NCBI GenBank assembly: GCA_002494125.1 | Contig: DLBD01000076.1 | Span: 1,413 to 16,697 of the forward strand | Source: Ruminococcaceae bacterium UBA7030 | GTDB lineage: Bacteria > Bacillota > Clostridia > Oscillospirales > Acutalibacteraceae | Length of the DNA stretch: 15,285 nucleotides | Direction: 5' to 3' | Part shown: in pieces, positions 1 through 8,036 of the stretch | Numbering within the stretch: position 1 is the stretch's first letter | How the letters are laid out: the number at the start of each line of letters is the position of its first letter | Translations under genes and position numbers: made by a program | Notes under the pieces: generated by a model | Told to the model about the DNA's origin: nothing | Database searches by the model: none | Seen by the model: the letters and a program-made list of their open reading frames with translations, nothing else

Positions 1-1275
1 GGCTGGAACAGCTGGGACTGCTTCGGCGCAGGGGTAAATGAAAAGGAGCTTAAAGAAAACGCCGACTATATGGCAAAGTATCTCAAGCCTTACGGCTGGG
101 AATATGTCGTTTGCGACATACAGTGGTACGAGCCAAAGGCAAGGGACAACGACTATTTCAGCTTTACTCCTCTTAATACCGATAAGTACGGCAGACTTAT
201 GCCCGCAGAGAACCGTTTCCCGAGTTCAAAGGGCGGTAAAGGCTTTAAGCCGATTGCGGATTATGTTCATTCGCTCGGACTTAAATTCGGAATTCATATT
301 ATGAGGGGTATTCCGCGCCAGGCAGTACACGCCGATATGCCGATAAAAAACAGCACCTTCACCGCAAGGGAGGTTGCGCACCATTTCTCTGTGTGCAGCT
401 GGAACACCGATATGTACGGTATGTATAACTGCAAGGGTGCGCAGGATTATTATAATTCCATCTTTGAGCTTTATGCGCAATGGGGCGTTGATTTTATCAA
501 GTGCGACGATATCTGCGTTACCGAATTTCGCAAGTGGGATAATCCGTATTCAGCCGATTACGAAATTGAAATGATAAGAAATGCGATTGACGGCTGCGGT
601 CGTGATATGGTTCTTTCTCTTTCGCCCGGTCCTGCTGAAATATCTTGCGCAAAGCACCTTGCAAAAAATGCAAATATGTGGCGTATGACAGGAGATTTCT
701 GGGACGACTGGGGAAAACTTCACGATATGTTCTACCGCTGCCACCTTTGGGAAAACGAGGTTTCACAGGGCGCTTATCCTGACTGTGATATGCTGCCGCT
801 CGGCAGACTTTCAAAAAACGGCAGCTGCCACGGCCCTCAGGACAGAATGACGCAGTTCACGCCCGAAGAGCAAATCACGATGATGAGCCTTTGGGGAATT
901 TTCAGAAGTCCGCTTATGATGGGCGGAAATCTGCCTGATAACGACGATTTTACCCTCTCGCTTCTTACAAACGAGGAATATTTGAAGATGCACAGAGATT
1001 CAAGAGGCGCTCACGAATATTCAAGAAATGAGAAAAACGGCAAGGGTACAATCATATGGGTTGCAAGCGGTAAGGGCTGCAAATATGCGGCGCTCTTCAA
1101 CACAAAGGATAAACCGACGTCCATATCACTCAACCTTTCCGACATCCTTATGCCGGACACAAAGTACAGCATTTACGACATTTGGGGCAAAGAGGTGCTC
1201 GGCACATATAAAAACAAATTCACCGCAAGGGTTCTTCCTCACGGCGCAGTACTTATTAAAATTATTAATGTATAA
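1..1275 (+). CDS. Glycoside hydrolase family 27 (alpha-galactosidase type), 5'-partial
   Basis: The reading frame is open from base 1, so the start lies outside the window; 424 codons precede TAA. The first visible residues are GWNSWDCFG, the hallmark near the N-terminus of GH27 enzymes, so little of the catalytic domain is missing (any signal peptide would be). DIQWYEP follows at residues 39-45. The expected GH27 catalytic aspartates are visible: nucleophile D169 in the strand FIKCDD, and acid/base D232 in RMTGDFWDDW. The last roughly 90 residues resemble the C-terminal beta domain (YSIYDIWGKEVLG). GH27 enzymes are retaining glycosidases that remove terminal alpha-linked galactose or N-acetylgalactosamine; some act on isomaltodextran-type substrates, so the exact sugar cannot be settled from sequence. 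The gene ends at a strong hairpin shared with the convergent ABC operon. Family assignment is confident; substrate and cellular location are not. Confidence 0.93.
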   Translation, partial: GWNSWDCFGAGVNEKELKENADYMAKYLKPYGWEYVVCDIQWYEPKARDNDYFSFTPLNTDKYGRLMPAENRFPSSKGGKGFKPIADYVHSLGLKFGIHIMRGIPRQAVHADMPIKNSTFTAREVAHHFSVCSWNTDMYGMYNCKGAQDYYNSIFELYAQWGVDFIKCDDICVTEFRKWDNPYSADYEIEMIRNAIDGCGRDMVLSLSPGPAEISCAKHLAKNANMWRMTGDFWDDWGKLHDMFYRCHLWENEVSQGAYPDCDMLPLGRLSKNGSCHGPQDRMTQFTPEEQITMMSLWGIFRSPLMMGGNLPDNDDFTLSLLTNEEYLKMHRDSRGAHEYSRNEKNGKGTIIWVASGKGCKYAALFNTKDKPTSISLNLSDILMPDTKYSIYDIWGKEVLGTYKNKFTARVLPHGAVLIKIINV

Positions 1276-1279
1276 AATA

Positions 1280-1309
1280 AACCGGCTTCGATATACTTCG
1301 AAGCCGGTT
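1280..1309. terminator. Bidirectional hairpin terminator
   Basis: A perfect 12-bp stem (AACCGGCTTCGA, bases 1280-1291, pairing with 1298-1309) closes a 6-base loop. On the plus strand it is followed by ATATTGTTTT. On the minus strand it is followed by a T-rich run (TTTATTTTATAC). It lies between the 3' ends of the convergent GH27 and ABC exporter genes and probably stops transcription from both sides. Confidence 0.85.
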
Positions 1310-1332
1310 ATATTGTTTTGGCATATATGAAA

Positions 1333-3186
1333 TCAGGCAAGCTTTGCCTGGCCGGTATTTAGCTGATAATACCTTCCGCCAAGCTCCATAAGCTGACGGT
1401 GGTCGCCTCGCTCTATAATCTCGCCGTGCTCAAGCACCATAATTGCATTTGAATTTCTTACGGTTGAAAGCCTGTGGGCAATAACGAACACCGTTCTGCC
1501 CTCCATCAGTCTGTCCATGCCGTGCTCGATATGCATTTCCGTTCTTGTGTCGATAGATGAGGTCGCCTCGTCAAGAATCATAACAGGCGGGTCGGCTACC
1601 GCTGCCCTTGCGATTGCAAGAAGCTGACGCTGTCCCTGTGAAAGATTTTCACCGTCGCCTGTGATTTCGGTTTTATATCCGTTTGTAAGGTGCTTGATAA
1701 ACGAATGTGCCGACGCAAGCTTTGCTGCGGCAATACACTCCTCATCGGTTGCGTCAAGTCTGCCGTAACGAATATTGTCCATTACCGTGCCGGTGAACAT
1801 ATGCGTATCCTGAAGTACCATTGCAAGCGAGCGCCTTAAATCGTCCTTTTTGATGCGCTTAATATCAATACCGTCGTAGGTGATTGTACCGCTTTGAATA
1901 TCGTAGAACCTGTTTATAAGGTTTGTAATAGTTGTTTTGCCGGCGCCTGTTGAGCCGACAAAGGCAATTTTTTGTCCCGGCTTTGCATAAAGGCTGATAT
2001 TTTTAAGCACCTGCTTTTCCGGAACATAGCTGAAATCAACATTGTCGAAAACGACTTTGCCCTCAACTTTTATTCTTTTATCTCCGTCAACCCAGTACCA
2101 TGCCTTTGCGCCGTTTTCCTCGGTTTCTTCAAGAGTTACCGTACCCTCGTCAACTTCGCTTTGCATATCCATAATCTCGAACACTCTCTCAGCACCTGCA
2201 AGCGCCGAAAAGATATTGTTCATCTGATTCATTATCTGATTTATCGGCTGGGTAAACTGTCTTAAGTTCGTAAGGAATGTGAAGTACGCACCGATATCAA
2301 GTCCTCTTGTAAGAACAAGTATACCGCCGACAAGGGTAATGGTTGCATAGTTTGCGTTGTTAATACCCATCGAGGTCGGTCCCATAATACCCGAATAGAA
2401 ATTTGCCTTGGTTGCATTTTGACGATATTTGTCATTGAGCGTGTCAAACTCTCCCTTTGCAATATCCTCGTGGTTGAACACCTTTACAACCTTCATTCCC
2501 TCAATTGTTTCTTCAATATTGCCGTTCATTTCACCAAGCGACTTTTGCTGGAGTTTATAATACTTTCTCGTCTTCTTTGCTATAAAGGTTGAATTGACAA
2601 CCATTATTGCAAGGAAAATACAGGCAACGAGGAACAGCCTCCATTCAAGCTTTATCATAATTACAATAATTCCGACAAATGAAAACACCGAGGATATAAG
2701 CTGAACAACAGACTGCTCGAGCATCATCTGGATATTGTCGATATCATTTGTGAAGCGGCTCATAATCTCGCCGTGCGTCTGTGAGTCAAAGTACCTTAAC
2801 GGCAGAGTCTGCATATGATTAAATAAGTCTTTTCTGATCGTGTTTGTCGTGTTGTATGAAAGCTTCACCATAATTCTCGCCTGAATAAAAGTGAAAAGCG
2901 ACGCACCTATATAAAACGACGAAACTATAATAAGGTTTTTAACAAGAAGTCTTATTCCTTCGCTTTGGAAGGTGCCGTTTGAAATTGTGTCGGCAACGTC
3001 ATTAAGTATCGGTCTTAACCAGTATGACGCACCGACGGAGCATACCGTACTGAGTACAAGTGAAAGTGCAACAATTAAAAGAAGTGCTTTTCTTTTTCCG
3101 AAATATTTTATAATCCTGAGGAATGTTTTGCCCGCATTTTTAGGCTTTACCACTCCCGGATTTCTTCCGCCCATAGGTCCCGGCAT
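1333..3186 (-). CDS. Heterodimeric ABC exporter, half-transporter B (canonical ATP site, altered signature)
   Basis: A 617-residue half-size exporter: an N-terminal ABC transmembrane domain (roughly residues 30-330, several hydrophobic helices) fused to a nucleotide-binding domain. Walker A GSTGAGKTT is at 411-419, the Q-loop in LQDTHMF, Walker B ends D539-E540, and the switch histidine is H571 in IAHRLSTV. The ABC signature at 515-519 reads LSQGQ rather than LSGGQ. In asymmetric exporters of the TM287/288, BmrCD and LmrCD type, the subunit with intact Glu and His carries a weakened signature, and this protein fits that role. Its ATG overlaps the stop of the upstream half-transporter by one base (TAATG), with AAGGGGG about 10 bases upstream, so the two are translationally coupled. 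The N-terminus is Gly/Pro-rich (MPGPMGGRNPG). It likely exports drugs or lipophilic compounds across the cytoplasmic membrane; the substrate is unknown. Confidence 0.93.
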   Translation of the reverse strand: MPGPMGGRNPGVVKPKNAGKTFLRIIKYFGKRKALLLIVALSLVLSTVCSVGASYWLRPILNDVADTISNGTFQSEGIRLLVKNLIIVSSFYIGASLFTFIQARIMVKLSYNTTNTIRKDLFNHMQTLPLRYFDSQTHGEIMSRFTNDIDNIQMMLEQSVVQLISSVFSFVGIIVIMIKLEWRLFLVACIFLAIMVVNSTFIAKKTRKYYKLQQKSLGEMNGNIEETIEGMKVVKVFNHEDIAKGEFDTLNDKYRQNATKANFYSGIMGPTSMGINNANYATITLVGGILVLTRGLDIGAYFTFLTNLRQFTQPINQIMNQMNNIFSALAGAERVFEIMDMQSEVDEGTVTLEETEENGAKAWYWVDGDKRIKVEGKVVFDNVDFSYVPEKQVLKNISLYAKPGQKIAFVGSTGAGKTTITNLINRFYDIQSGTITYDGIDIKRIKKDDLRRSLAMVLQDTHMFTGTVMDNIRYGRLDATDEECIAAAKLASAHSFIKHLTNGYKTEITGDGENLSQGQRQLLAIARAAVADPPVMILDEATSSIDTRTEMHIEHGMDRLMEGRTVFVIAHRLSTVRNSNAIMVLEHGEIIERGDHRQLMELGGRYYQLNTGQAKLA

Positions 3187-4913
3187 TATTCAAGCACCCC
3201 CTTCTGCTGTGTCTGATATATTTCCTGATAAATCTTGTTTTCTTCAATAAGCTCGTCGTGTGTGCCGACGCCCTTTATCTCGCCGTCGTCAATAACAAGA
3301 ATCTTGTCTGCGTCCTGAACTGACGATATGCGCTGTGCAATTATAAACACAGTCGTGTCGTTAAGCGAGGAATAAAAGCTTTCTCTGATTTTTGCTTCCG
3401 TCGCGGTATCCACTGCGCTTGTTGAGTCGTCAAGAATAAGGATTTTCGGCTTTTTAATCATTGCCCTTGCAATGCAGAGCCTCTGCTTTTGACCGCCCGA
3501 AAGATTGAGTCCGCCTTGCGAAAGGTCGGTTTCATAACCGTCCGGCTGCCTTAAAATAAAATCATGAGCCTGCGCCCATTTACAAGCGTCAATTATTTCT
3601 TCCTCGCTTGCATCGGGCTTTCCCCATTTAATATTACTGCTTATCGTTCCCGAGAAAAGAACATTTTTCTGAAGAACAACGCCGATTAGGTCTCGAAGAG
3701 ATGTAAGGTCGTATTTTCTTACATCAACTCCGTCTATCAAAACTTCTCCTTCATTTACGTCGTAAAGTCTCGGCATTAGGTTAACAAGGCTTGATTTACC
3801 GCAGCCCGTCGAACCGATAATGCCGATAACCGATCCTGCCGGCGCCTTAAAGCTTATATTTTTAAGAACGGTGTCGCCCTCGTGATAGCCGAAGCTTACA
3901 TTTTTGTATTCAACCTCACCCTTCGGCGACGCCGGTACATATGCGTTTTCAGGATTTGTTATGTCGATTTCCGTGTCAAGCACCTCAACAACACGGTCGC
4001 CGCAGACCTTTGCCCTTGCAAGCATTATGAAAAGCATTGATACCATCATAATGTTCATAAGCACCTGAAGAATGTATGAGGCAAGTACGGATATTTCCCC
4101 GACATCCATAATACCCTTTGCTGCGTCGTTTGCGCCGCGATAGTAGATATATATTATTACTACGTTCATCATAAGCATCAATATCGGCATTACGGATACG
4201 ACTATGCCTGCTGCTTTGGCACCCTGTGCGGCAAGGTCGTCTGACGCCTTGTGAAACTTATTTTTCTCCCTGTCCTCGCGAACAAAAGCCTTTACAACTC
4301 TTATGCCGATAAGGTTTTCCTGGACAACTCTGTTTACGTTGTCAATTCTTTTCTGCATCTTCTTGAAAAGCGGGAAACCGAACTTGAGCACAATCGCAAC
4401 TATAACAAAAATAATCGGCAAAAGCACAATTATAATAAGTGAGAGCTTATGGTTGATGCGAAATGCAAGAACAGCGGCAACAAGCATTAATGCAGGCGCT
4501 CTGAAAAACATACGAAGCCCCATCATAAGCGTATTTTGAAGCGCCGTGATATCGTTTGTCATTCTTGTTGTGAGCGACGAGGTTGAAAACGAGTCGATAT
4601 TCTTAAACGAAAATTCGCTTACTTTTTTATATACGTCATTTCTCAGCCTGTATGAAAACTTCTGGCTTGCAACCGATGAAGCCTTCATTGTTGCAAGACC
4701 TCCGCAAAGACCGATTACGGCAAGCGCAAACATAATAAGACCGAACTTAACGGCATCGCTTATCTGTGCGCCCTCGCTGTTTACATTGTTGTAAACGAGG
4801 TTTGCAATCTTCGGAAGTGAAAGCTCGCAGATCGCCTCGATAATCATACCAAGTGCGCTGACAAAACAAAGCGTCCACAAGCCGTGAAGATATTTTGAAA
4901 GCTTTTTAACCAT
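3186..4913 (-). CDS. Heterodimeric ABC exporter, half-transporter A (degenerate ATP site)
   Basis: A 575-residue half-size exporter: transmembrane domain roughly residues 10-310, then the nucleotide-binding domain. Walker A GSTGCGKSS is at 367-375 and a fully canonical LSGGQ signature at 471-475. The catalytic Glu after Walker B is replaced by Asp (D496 in LILDDSTS) and the switch His by Gln (Q527 in IIAQRISSV). This pair of changes marks the degenerate-site subunit of heterodimeric exporters such as TM287/288. With the downstream partner it should form one active and one inactive ATP site. It is the middle gene of a MarR-ABC-ABC operon: its ATG overlaps the regulator's 3' end by 8 bases and is served by a perfect AAAGGAGG (4923-4930) inside the regulator gene. 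It probably exports a drug-like compound that the MarR protein senses. Confidence 0.93.
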   Translation of the reverse strand: MVKKLSKYLHGLWTLCFVSALGMIIEAICELSLPKIANLVYNNVNSEGAQISDAVKFGLIMFALAVIGLCGGLATMKASSVASQKFSYRLRNDVYKKVSEFSFKNIDSFSTSSLTTRMTNDITALQNTLMMGLRMFFRAPALMLVAAVLAFRINHKLSLIIIVLLPIIFVIVAIVLKFGFPLFKKMQKRIDNVNRVVQENLIGIRVVKAFVREDREKNKFHKASDDLAAQGAKAAGIVVSVMPILMLMMNVVIIYIYYRGANDAAKGIMDVGEISVLASYILQVLMNIMMVSMLFIMLARAKVCGDRVVEVLDTEIDITNPENAYVPASPKGEVEYKNVSFGYHEGDTVLKNISFKAPAGSVIGIIGSTGCGKSSLVNLMPRLYDVNEGEVLIDGVDVRKYDLTSLRDLIGVVLQKNVLFSGTISSNIKWGKPDASEEEIIDACKWAQAHDFILRQPDGYETDLSQGGLNLSGGQKQRLCIARAMIKKPKILILDDSTSAVDTATEAKIRESFYSSLNDTTVFIIAQRISSVQDADKILVIDDGEIKGVGTHDELIEENKIYQEIYQTQQKGVLE

Positions 4914-5373
4914 TACAGCAGTCCTCCTTTATCATATTGTCAATTATTTTGTCAAGCATATCGGAGAGCAGAAGCTTTTCCTCATCACAAAGCTCAGAGG
5001 TAATATCCGACTCCTGAAATGCCATTTTCTTTTTTATGTTTTCCGTTGCGGCTTCGCCCTTTTCGGTAAGGTATAGCCGTATCGTTCTTGCGTCGTTTTC
5101 GTCAGGCTTTTTTTCAATAAAGCCCGCCTTTTCCATTCGCTTTACGCTTACGCTTGCCGTTGCGGGCGTTATCCCGAGTATCTCTGCAAGTCGGCTTAGG
5201 GTTATTCCTTCTTCGTGCCTTAGCGTTATAATTATATGGTGTTGTCCCGAAAAAAGCCCTTCTTCTCCTGCTACTTTGTTAAAGCGGTTTCGAAGAAGCT
5301 TTGACGCCATATTAACTCTCGGTCCTATCACACCTCGCTCGGGGCGTTTTAGTTCACATCGGTTTATAGACAT
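4906..5373 (-). CDS. MarR-family transcriptional repressor of the ABC exporter operon
   Basis: A 155-residue protein with a central winged helix-turn-helix (about residues 50-112). The recognition region reads LAEILGITPATASVSVKRMEKAGFI and the wing carries DENDARTIRLYLTEKG, a typical MarR wing pattern. Flanking helices would form the dimer interface. MarR proteins bind palindromic DNA as dimers and usually release it when a small ligand binds. The ATG at 5373 is preceded by AGGATGG. The gene leads the exporter operon and overlaps the next gene by 8 bases, so it is probably an autorepressor that also controls the pump. Two TTAG...CTAA palindromes lie just downstream of its own -10 box. The ligand is unknown. 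An internal ATG at residue 22 is possible but has no better ribosome binding site. Confidence 0.93.
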   Translation of the reverse strand: MSINRCELKRPERGVIGPRVNMASKLLRNRFNKVAGEEGLFSGQHHIIITLRHEEGITLSRLAEILGITPATASVSVKRMEKAGFIEKKPDENDARTIRLYLTEKGEAATENIKKKMAFQESDITSELCDEEKLLLSDMLDKIIDNMIKEDCCNG

Positions 5374-5395
5374 TTTATAACCATCCTGAATATTT

Positions 5396-5422
5396 TTAGT
5401 TGACTAATTATTAGTCGGCTAA
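5396..5422. promoter_or_regulatory. Tandem palindromic operator, probable MarR binding site
   Basis: Two 12-bp palindromes stand in tandem: TTAGTTGACTAA (5396-5407, arms TTAGT/ACTAA) and TTAGTCGGCTAA (5411-5422, arms TTAG/CTAA), with three bases between them. Together they also form a larger imperfect inverted repeat centred at base 5409. They sit immediately downstream of the -10 box of the marR promoter, where a bound repressor would block transcription. Assignment to this MarR protein is inferred from location and symmetry. Confidence 0.7.
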
Positions 5423-5425
5423 CTT

Positions 5426-5453
5426 ATTTTATCACTTTATTTATAAATGTCAA
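5426..5453 (-). promoter_or_regulatory. Promoter of the marR-ABC operon
   Basis: Read on the minus strand, a perfect -35 TTGACA (5453-5448) is followed after 16 bp by -10 TAAAAT (5431-5426). Transcription would start near 5419, inside the tandem operator, about 45 bases upstream of the MarR start codon. Confidence 0.8.
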
Positions 5454-5461
5454 TCTTTTTA

Positions 5462-5490
5462 TTGAACATTTATAATTTGTGTGTTAGAAT
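5462..5490 (+). promoter_or_regulatory. Promoter of rsmA
   Basis: TTGAAC (5462-5467), a 17-bp spacer and TAGAAT (5485-5490), with a TG extension one base before the -10. It is back-to-back with the marR promoter, the two -35 boxes being 8 bp apart, and supports the downstream ATG at 5525 as the rsmA start. Confidence 0.65.
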
Positions 5491-5524
5491 AACTGACAAT
5501 AAACAAACGCAAGCAGGTTTAATT

Positions 5525-6373
5525 ATGGATTTATGCGATTTAGCTACAATTAAAAAAGTTATGTCACGCCATGGCTTTACCTTTTCAAAAGCGCTCGGTC
5601 AGAACTTTCTGATTAATCCCGATGTGTGTCCTGAAATGGCACATTCACTCGGCGCAAACGAAAAGACGGGCGTGCTTGAAATCGGCGCAGGCGTCGGCGT
5701 TCTTACAAAGGAGCTTGCAAAGGTTGCGGGAAGAGTTGTAAGCGTTGAACTTGACAAGCGACTTTTCCCCGTACTTGAGGAAACGCTTGACGGTTTTGAC
5801 AACATTGAGCTTGTAAACGACGATATTATGAAGCTTGACTTTTGTGCCTTTCTTGAAGAGAAGTTTGACGGCTGTGACAGTATTATGGTTTGCGCAAACC
5901 TGCCGTATTACATCACATCCCCGATTGTTATGCTTCTTCTTGAAAGCGGTGCGCCCATCGACAAAATTGTCGTTATGGTACAAAAGGAAGCAGGCGAAAG
6001 GCTTTGCGCCGGTGTCGGCTCCCGCCTTGCAGGAGCGGTAACGGTTGCCGTTAATTACTATGCCGACAGCGAAATTCTTTTTGATGTCGGAAGGGAGAGC
6101 TTTATGCCAAGTCCAAAGGTTGATTCGGTTGTTATCTCTCTTATGCCGAGAAAAGAGAAAAAGTACAACGTTTCTGATGAAAGGCACTTTTTCACCGTTG
6201 TAAAATGTGCCTTTGCGCAAAGAAGAAAAACGGCTCTTAACTCTATTTCAAACACGCTCGGTGTAAAAAAAGAAATGGTGGCAGACGTATTTGACAAGCT
6301 TGCGATAGACAAAAACATCCGTGCCGAGAAACTTACAATGGAAGAGCTTATCAGTATTGCAGAGCAATTATAA
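5525..6373 (+). CDS. rsmA: 16S rRNA (adenine1518/1519-N6)-dimethyltransferase
   Basis: A 282-residue RsmA/KsgA-family enzyme, the usual family length. It dimethylates two adjacent adenines in the helix 45 loop at the 3' end of 16S rRNA during small-subunit maturation, using S-adenosylmethionine. Motifs seen: GQNFLINP at residues 25-32, the SAM-binding loop LEIGAGVG at 51-58, VELDKR as the acidic motif II, the catalytic NLPY at 125-128, and PSPKVDSVV, conserved in this family. I chose ATG 5525, preceded by AAGCAGG and a 7-base spacer. An in-frame ATG at 5447 would put the coding start upstream of a good promoter and add residues unlike the family. Loss of this enzyme gives kasugamycin resistance in other bacteria. 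A MATE transporter gene follows 63 bases later, possibly on the same transcript. Confidence 0.96.
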   Translation: MDLCDLATIKKVMSRHGFTFSKALGQNFLINPDVCPEMAHSLGANEKTGVLEIGAGVGVLTKELAKVAGRVVSVELDKRLFPVLEETLDGFDNIELVNDDIMKLDFCAFLEEKFDGCDSIMVCANLPYYITSPIVMLLLESGAPIDKIVVMVQKEAGERLCAGVGSRLAGAVTVAVNYYADSEILFDVGRESFMPSPKVDSVVISLMPRKEKKYNVSDERHFFTVVKCAFAQRRKTALNSISNTLGVKKEMVADVFDKLAIDKNIRAEKLTMEELISIAEQL

Positions 6374-6436
6374 ATTTGCAGTTACCGGTAAGCTTATGCT
6401 GATTTGCACATATAAATTATAAACGGAGGAAGCACT
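6374..6436 (+). other. rsmA-MATE spacer with a short palindrome
   Basis: This 63-base gap holds a perfect 10-bp palindrome, TTACCGGTAA (6382-6391), an AT-rich stretch (TATAAATTATAAA), and the ribosome binding site GGAGGA (6425-6430). I find no convincing -35/-10 pair and no terminator, so read-through from rsmA is the simplest reading. Confidence 0.4.
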
Positions 6437-7819
6437 ATGAAGGACAACACAAAGGTCTTTGCCGAATATCCGGTGCCGAAAGCCGTTATGACAATGGCTT
6501 TACCGAGTATGCTCGGTATGTTAATAAATATAATATATAACCTTGCAGATACATTTTTTGTCGGACAGACAGGCGACAGCAATCAGGTTGCAGCAGTAAG
6601 CGTATCAATGCCTGTGTTTCTGTTCGCCCTTTCAATCGGAAATCTTTTCGGCGTGGGCGGCTGTGCGTTTATAAGCCGTTCGCTCGGAGAAGGCAGAACT
6701 GACAGGGTTAAGCAGATTTCCAGCTTCTGTGTTTATGCCTCAATAATCTGCGGTATAGTTTTAGGCGCCCTTTTCTTTGCATTTCGCAGGCCGATTCTCT
6801 ACCTCGTCGGAGCAAGCGATTATACAATTGATTATGCGTGCGACTATCTTATGTGGATTGCTCTGGGCTCGCCGTTCGTCGTCGTTTCTATTATGGCTTG
6901 TAATATTATACGCGGCGAAGGCTCTGCAAAGGATTCCATGCTCGGAATGGTTATCGGTCAGCTTGTAAATATCGTGCTTGATCCGATATTTATACTTTCA
7001 AAGGGAGATATGCTTTTCGGCTTTAAGCTTCCGTTCGGTCTTTCGATGGGAGTTGCCGGCGCTGCCGTTGCAACAATACTCGGTAATATTGTTTCTGTTT
7101 TATACTTTCTTATATATTTCCTCAAAGGAAAAAGTATGCTCAGCATTACACCCGGGCGCTTTACACTCAAAAACGGAATACCCGGCGGCGTTATCAGCGT
7201 AGGTCTTCCTGCGGCGCTTAATAACCTTCTTATGAGTATCAGCAATATTCTCATTAATATTGTGCTTTCGGGTTACGGCGACGTTCCTGTTGCGGCGATG
7301 GGCATTGCTATGAAGGCAAATATGCTTGTTGTAATGCTTCAGCTCGGTCTTGCGCAGGGTATGCAGCCGATTGTCGGCTACTGCTTCGGTGCAAGAAATT
7401 ACGAAAGAATGAAAAAGGTAATGCGTTTTTCAGCTTTGTGCAACGTACTTATCGGCTCCGTTATGACCGCGTTTTATGTATTGTTCAAGCAGAATGTTAT
7501 TGAGCTGTTTATTGAAAATGACGAGGTTATCGAAATCGGAGTAAAGATGCTTGTTGCGCTTATGTCAGCGGGTCCGCTTATCGGTATTATGTTCGTCCTC
7601 AATTTCTCGTTTCAGGGAATGGGTATGGGCAAGCAAAGCCTTCTCCTTTCAGCAGGAAGACAGGGCCTTGTATATATTCCCCTTCTGTTTATCCTCAACC
7701 GCCTTGTCGGGCTTGAGGGAGTTATATGGGCTCAGCCGTGCGCTGATTTTATGTGTATCATAATGGCGTTCTTAATGTGGACGGTAATTAAAAGAAAGCT
7801 TAAAAACGAAAACAAATAA
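6437..7819 (+). CDS. MATE-family multidrug/cation efflux transporter
   Basis: A 460-residue, very hydrophobic protein whose pattern fits the 12 transmembrane helices of MATE transporters. Family features include an N-terminal half with LADTFFVGQ followed by AAVSVSMPV, GGCAFISRSLGEG after the second helix, and the C-terminal-half counterpart QPIVGYCFGARNYERMK (from residue 310). MATE proteins exchange Na+ or H+ for cationic drugs or metabolites in the cytoplasmic membrane; the sequence is closest in feel to MepA-like Firmicute members. The ATG at 6437 is preceded by GGAGGA with a 6-base spacer. It follows rsmA by 63 bases without a visible terminator. No MarR-type gene adjoins it on this strand. 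The substrate cannot be inferred. Confidence 0.94.
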   Translation: MKDNTKVFAEYPVPKAVMTMALPSMLGMLINIIYNLADTFFVGQTGDSNQVAAVSVSMPVFLFALSIGNLFGVGGCAFISRSLGEGRTDRVKQISSFCVYASIICGIVLGALFFAFRRPILYLVGASDYTIDYACDYLMWIALGSPFVVVSIMACNIIRGEGSAKDSMLGMVIGQLVNIVLDPIFILSKGDMLFGFKLPFGLSMGVAGAAVATILGNIVSVLYFLIYFLKGKSMLSITPGRFTLKNGIPGGVISVGLPAALNNLLMSISNILINIVLSGYGDVPVAAMGIAMKANMLVVMLQLGLAQGMQPIVGYCFGARNYERMKKVMRFSALCNVLIGSVMTAFYVLFKQNVIELFIENDEVIEIGVKMLVALMSAGPLIGIMFVLNFSFQGMGMGKQSLLLSAGRQGLVYIPLLFILNRLVGLEGVIWAQPCADFMCIIMAFLMWTVIKRKLKNENK

Positions 7820-7953
7820 TTCAAAAGAGTCCTTCGCATTAATTGTTTTTAATCTTTTCTTGTGCTTTTTCGTTTGAATTTGAAAGAATTACACAACTTA
7901 TTGTGGTTAGGTTAAATTTTGAATAAATTGTAAATTTTTCTTCAAAAAAAGCC
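7820..7953. other. AT-rich intergenic stretch after the MATE gene
   Basis: I see no open frame and no GC-rich hairpin with a T-tract here, so any terminator for the MATE gene is weak or unrecognised. The region is AT-rich, with several T-runs and A-runs leading into the promoter at 7954. Confidence 0.5.
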
Positions 7954-7982
7954 TTTACAATTAGCATCTTTAATGCTATAAT
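7954..7982 (+). promoter_or_regulatory. Strong promoter of the SPKTG surface-protein gene
   Basis: TTTACA (7954-7959), a 17-bp spacer and a perfect TATAAT (7977-7982). The predicted start near 7989 leaves an AT-rich 5' leader of about 48 bases. The AT-rich sequence just upstream could act as an UP element. Confidence 0.85.
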
Positions 7983-8036
7983 CATATTTAACAAAGTATA
8001 ATTTTATTTTAATACACAATATATGAGGTGTTTACT

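Noticed and set aside
5447..5524. An in-frame upstream start that would lengthen RsmA to 308 residues
   Set aside because: It lies upstream of a good promoter (5462-5490), overlaps the marR -35 box, and adds residues unlike the family. ATG 5525 has a ribosome binding site and gives normal length.
5645..6220. Long open frame antisense to rsmA
   Set aside because: It lies fully inside a well-supported gene, has no recognisable domain, and looks like a codon-bias shadow.
8028..8036. GTG start for the SPKTG protein
   Set aside because: The GTG is part of the GAGGTG ribosome binding site of ATG 8037, which starts a clean signal peptide.
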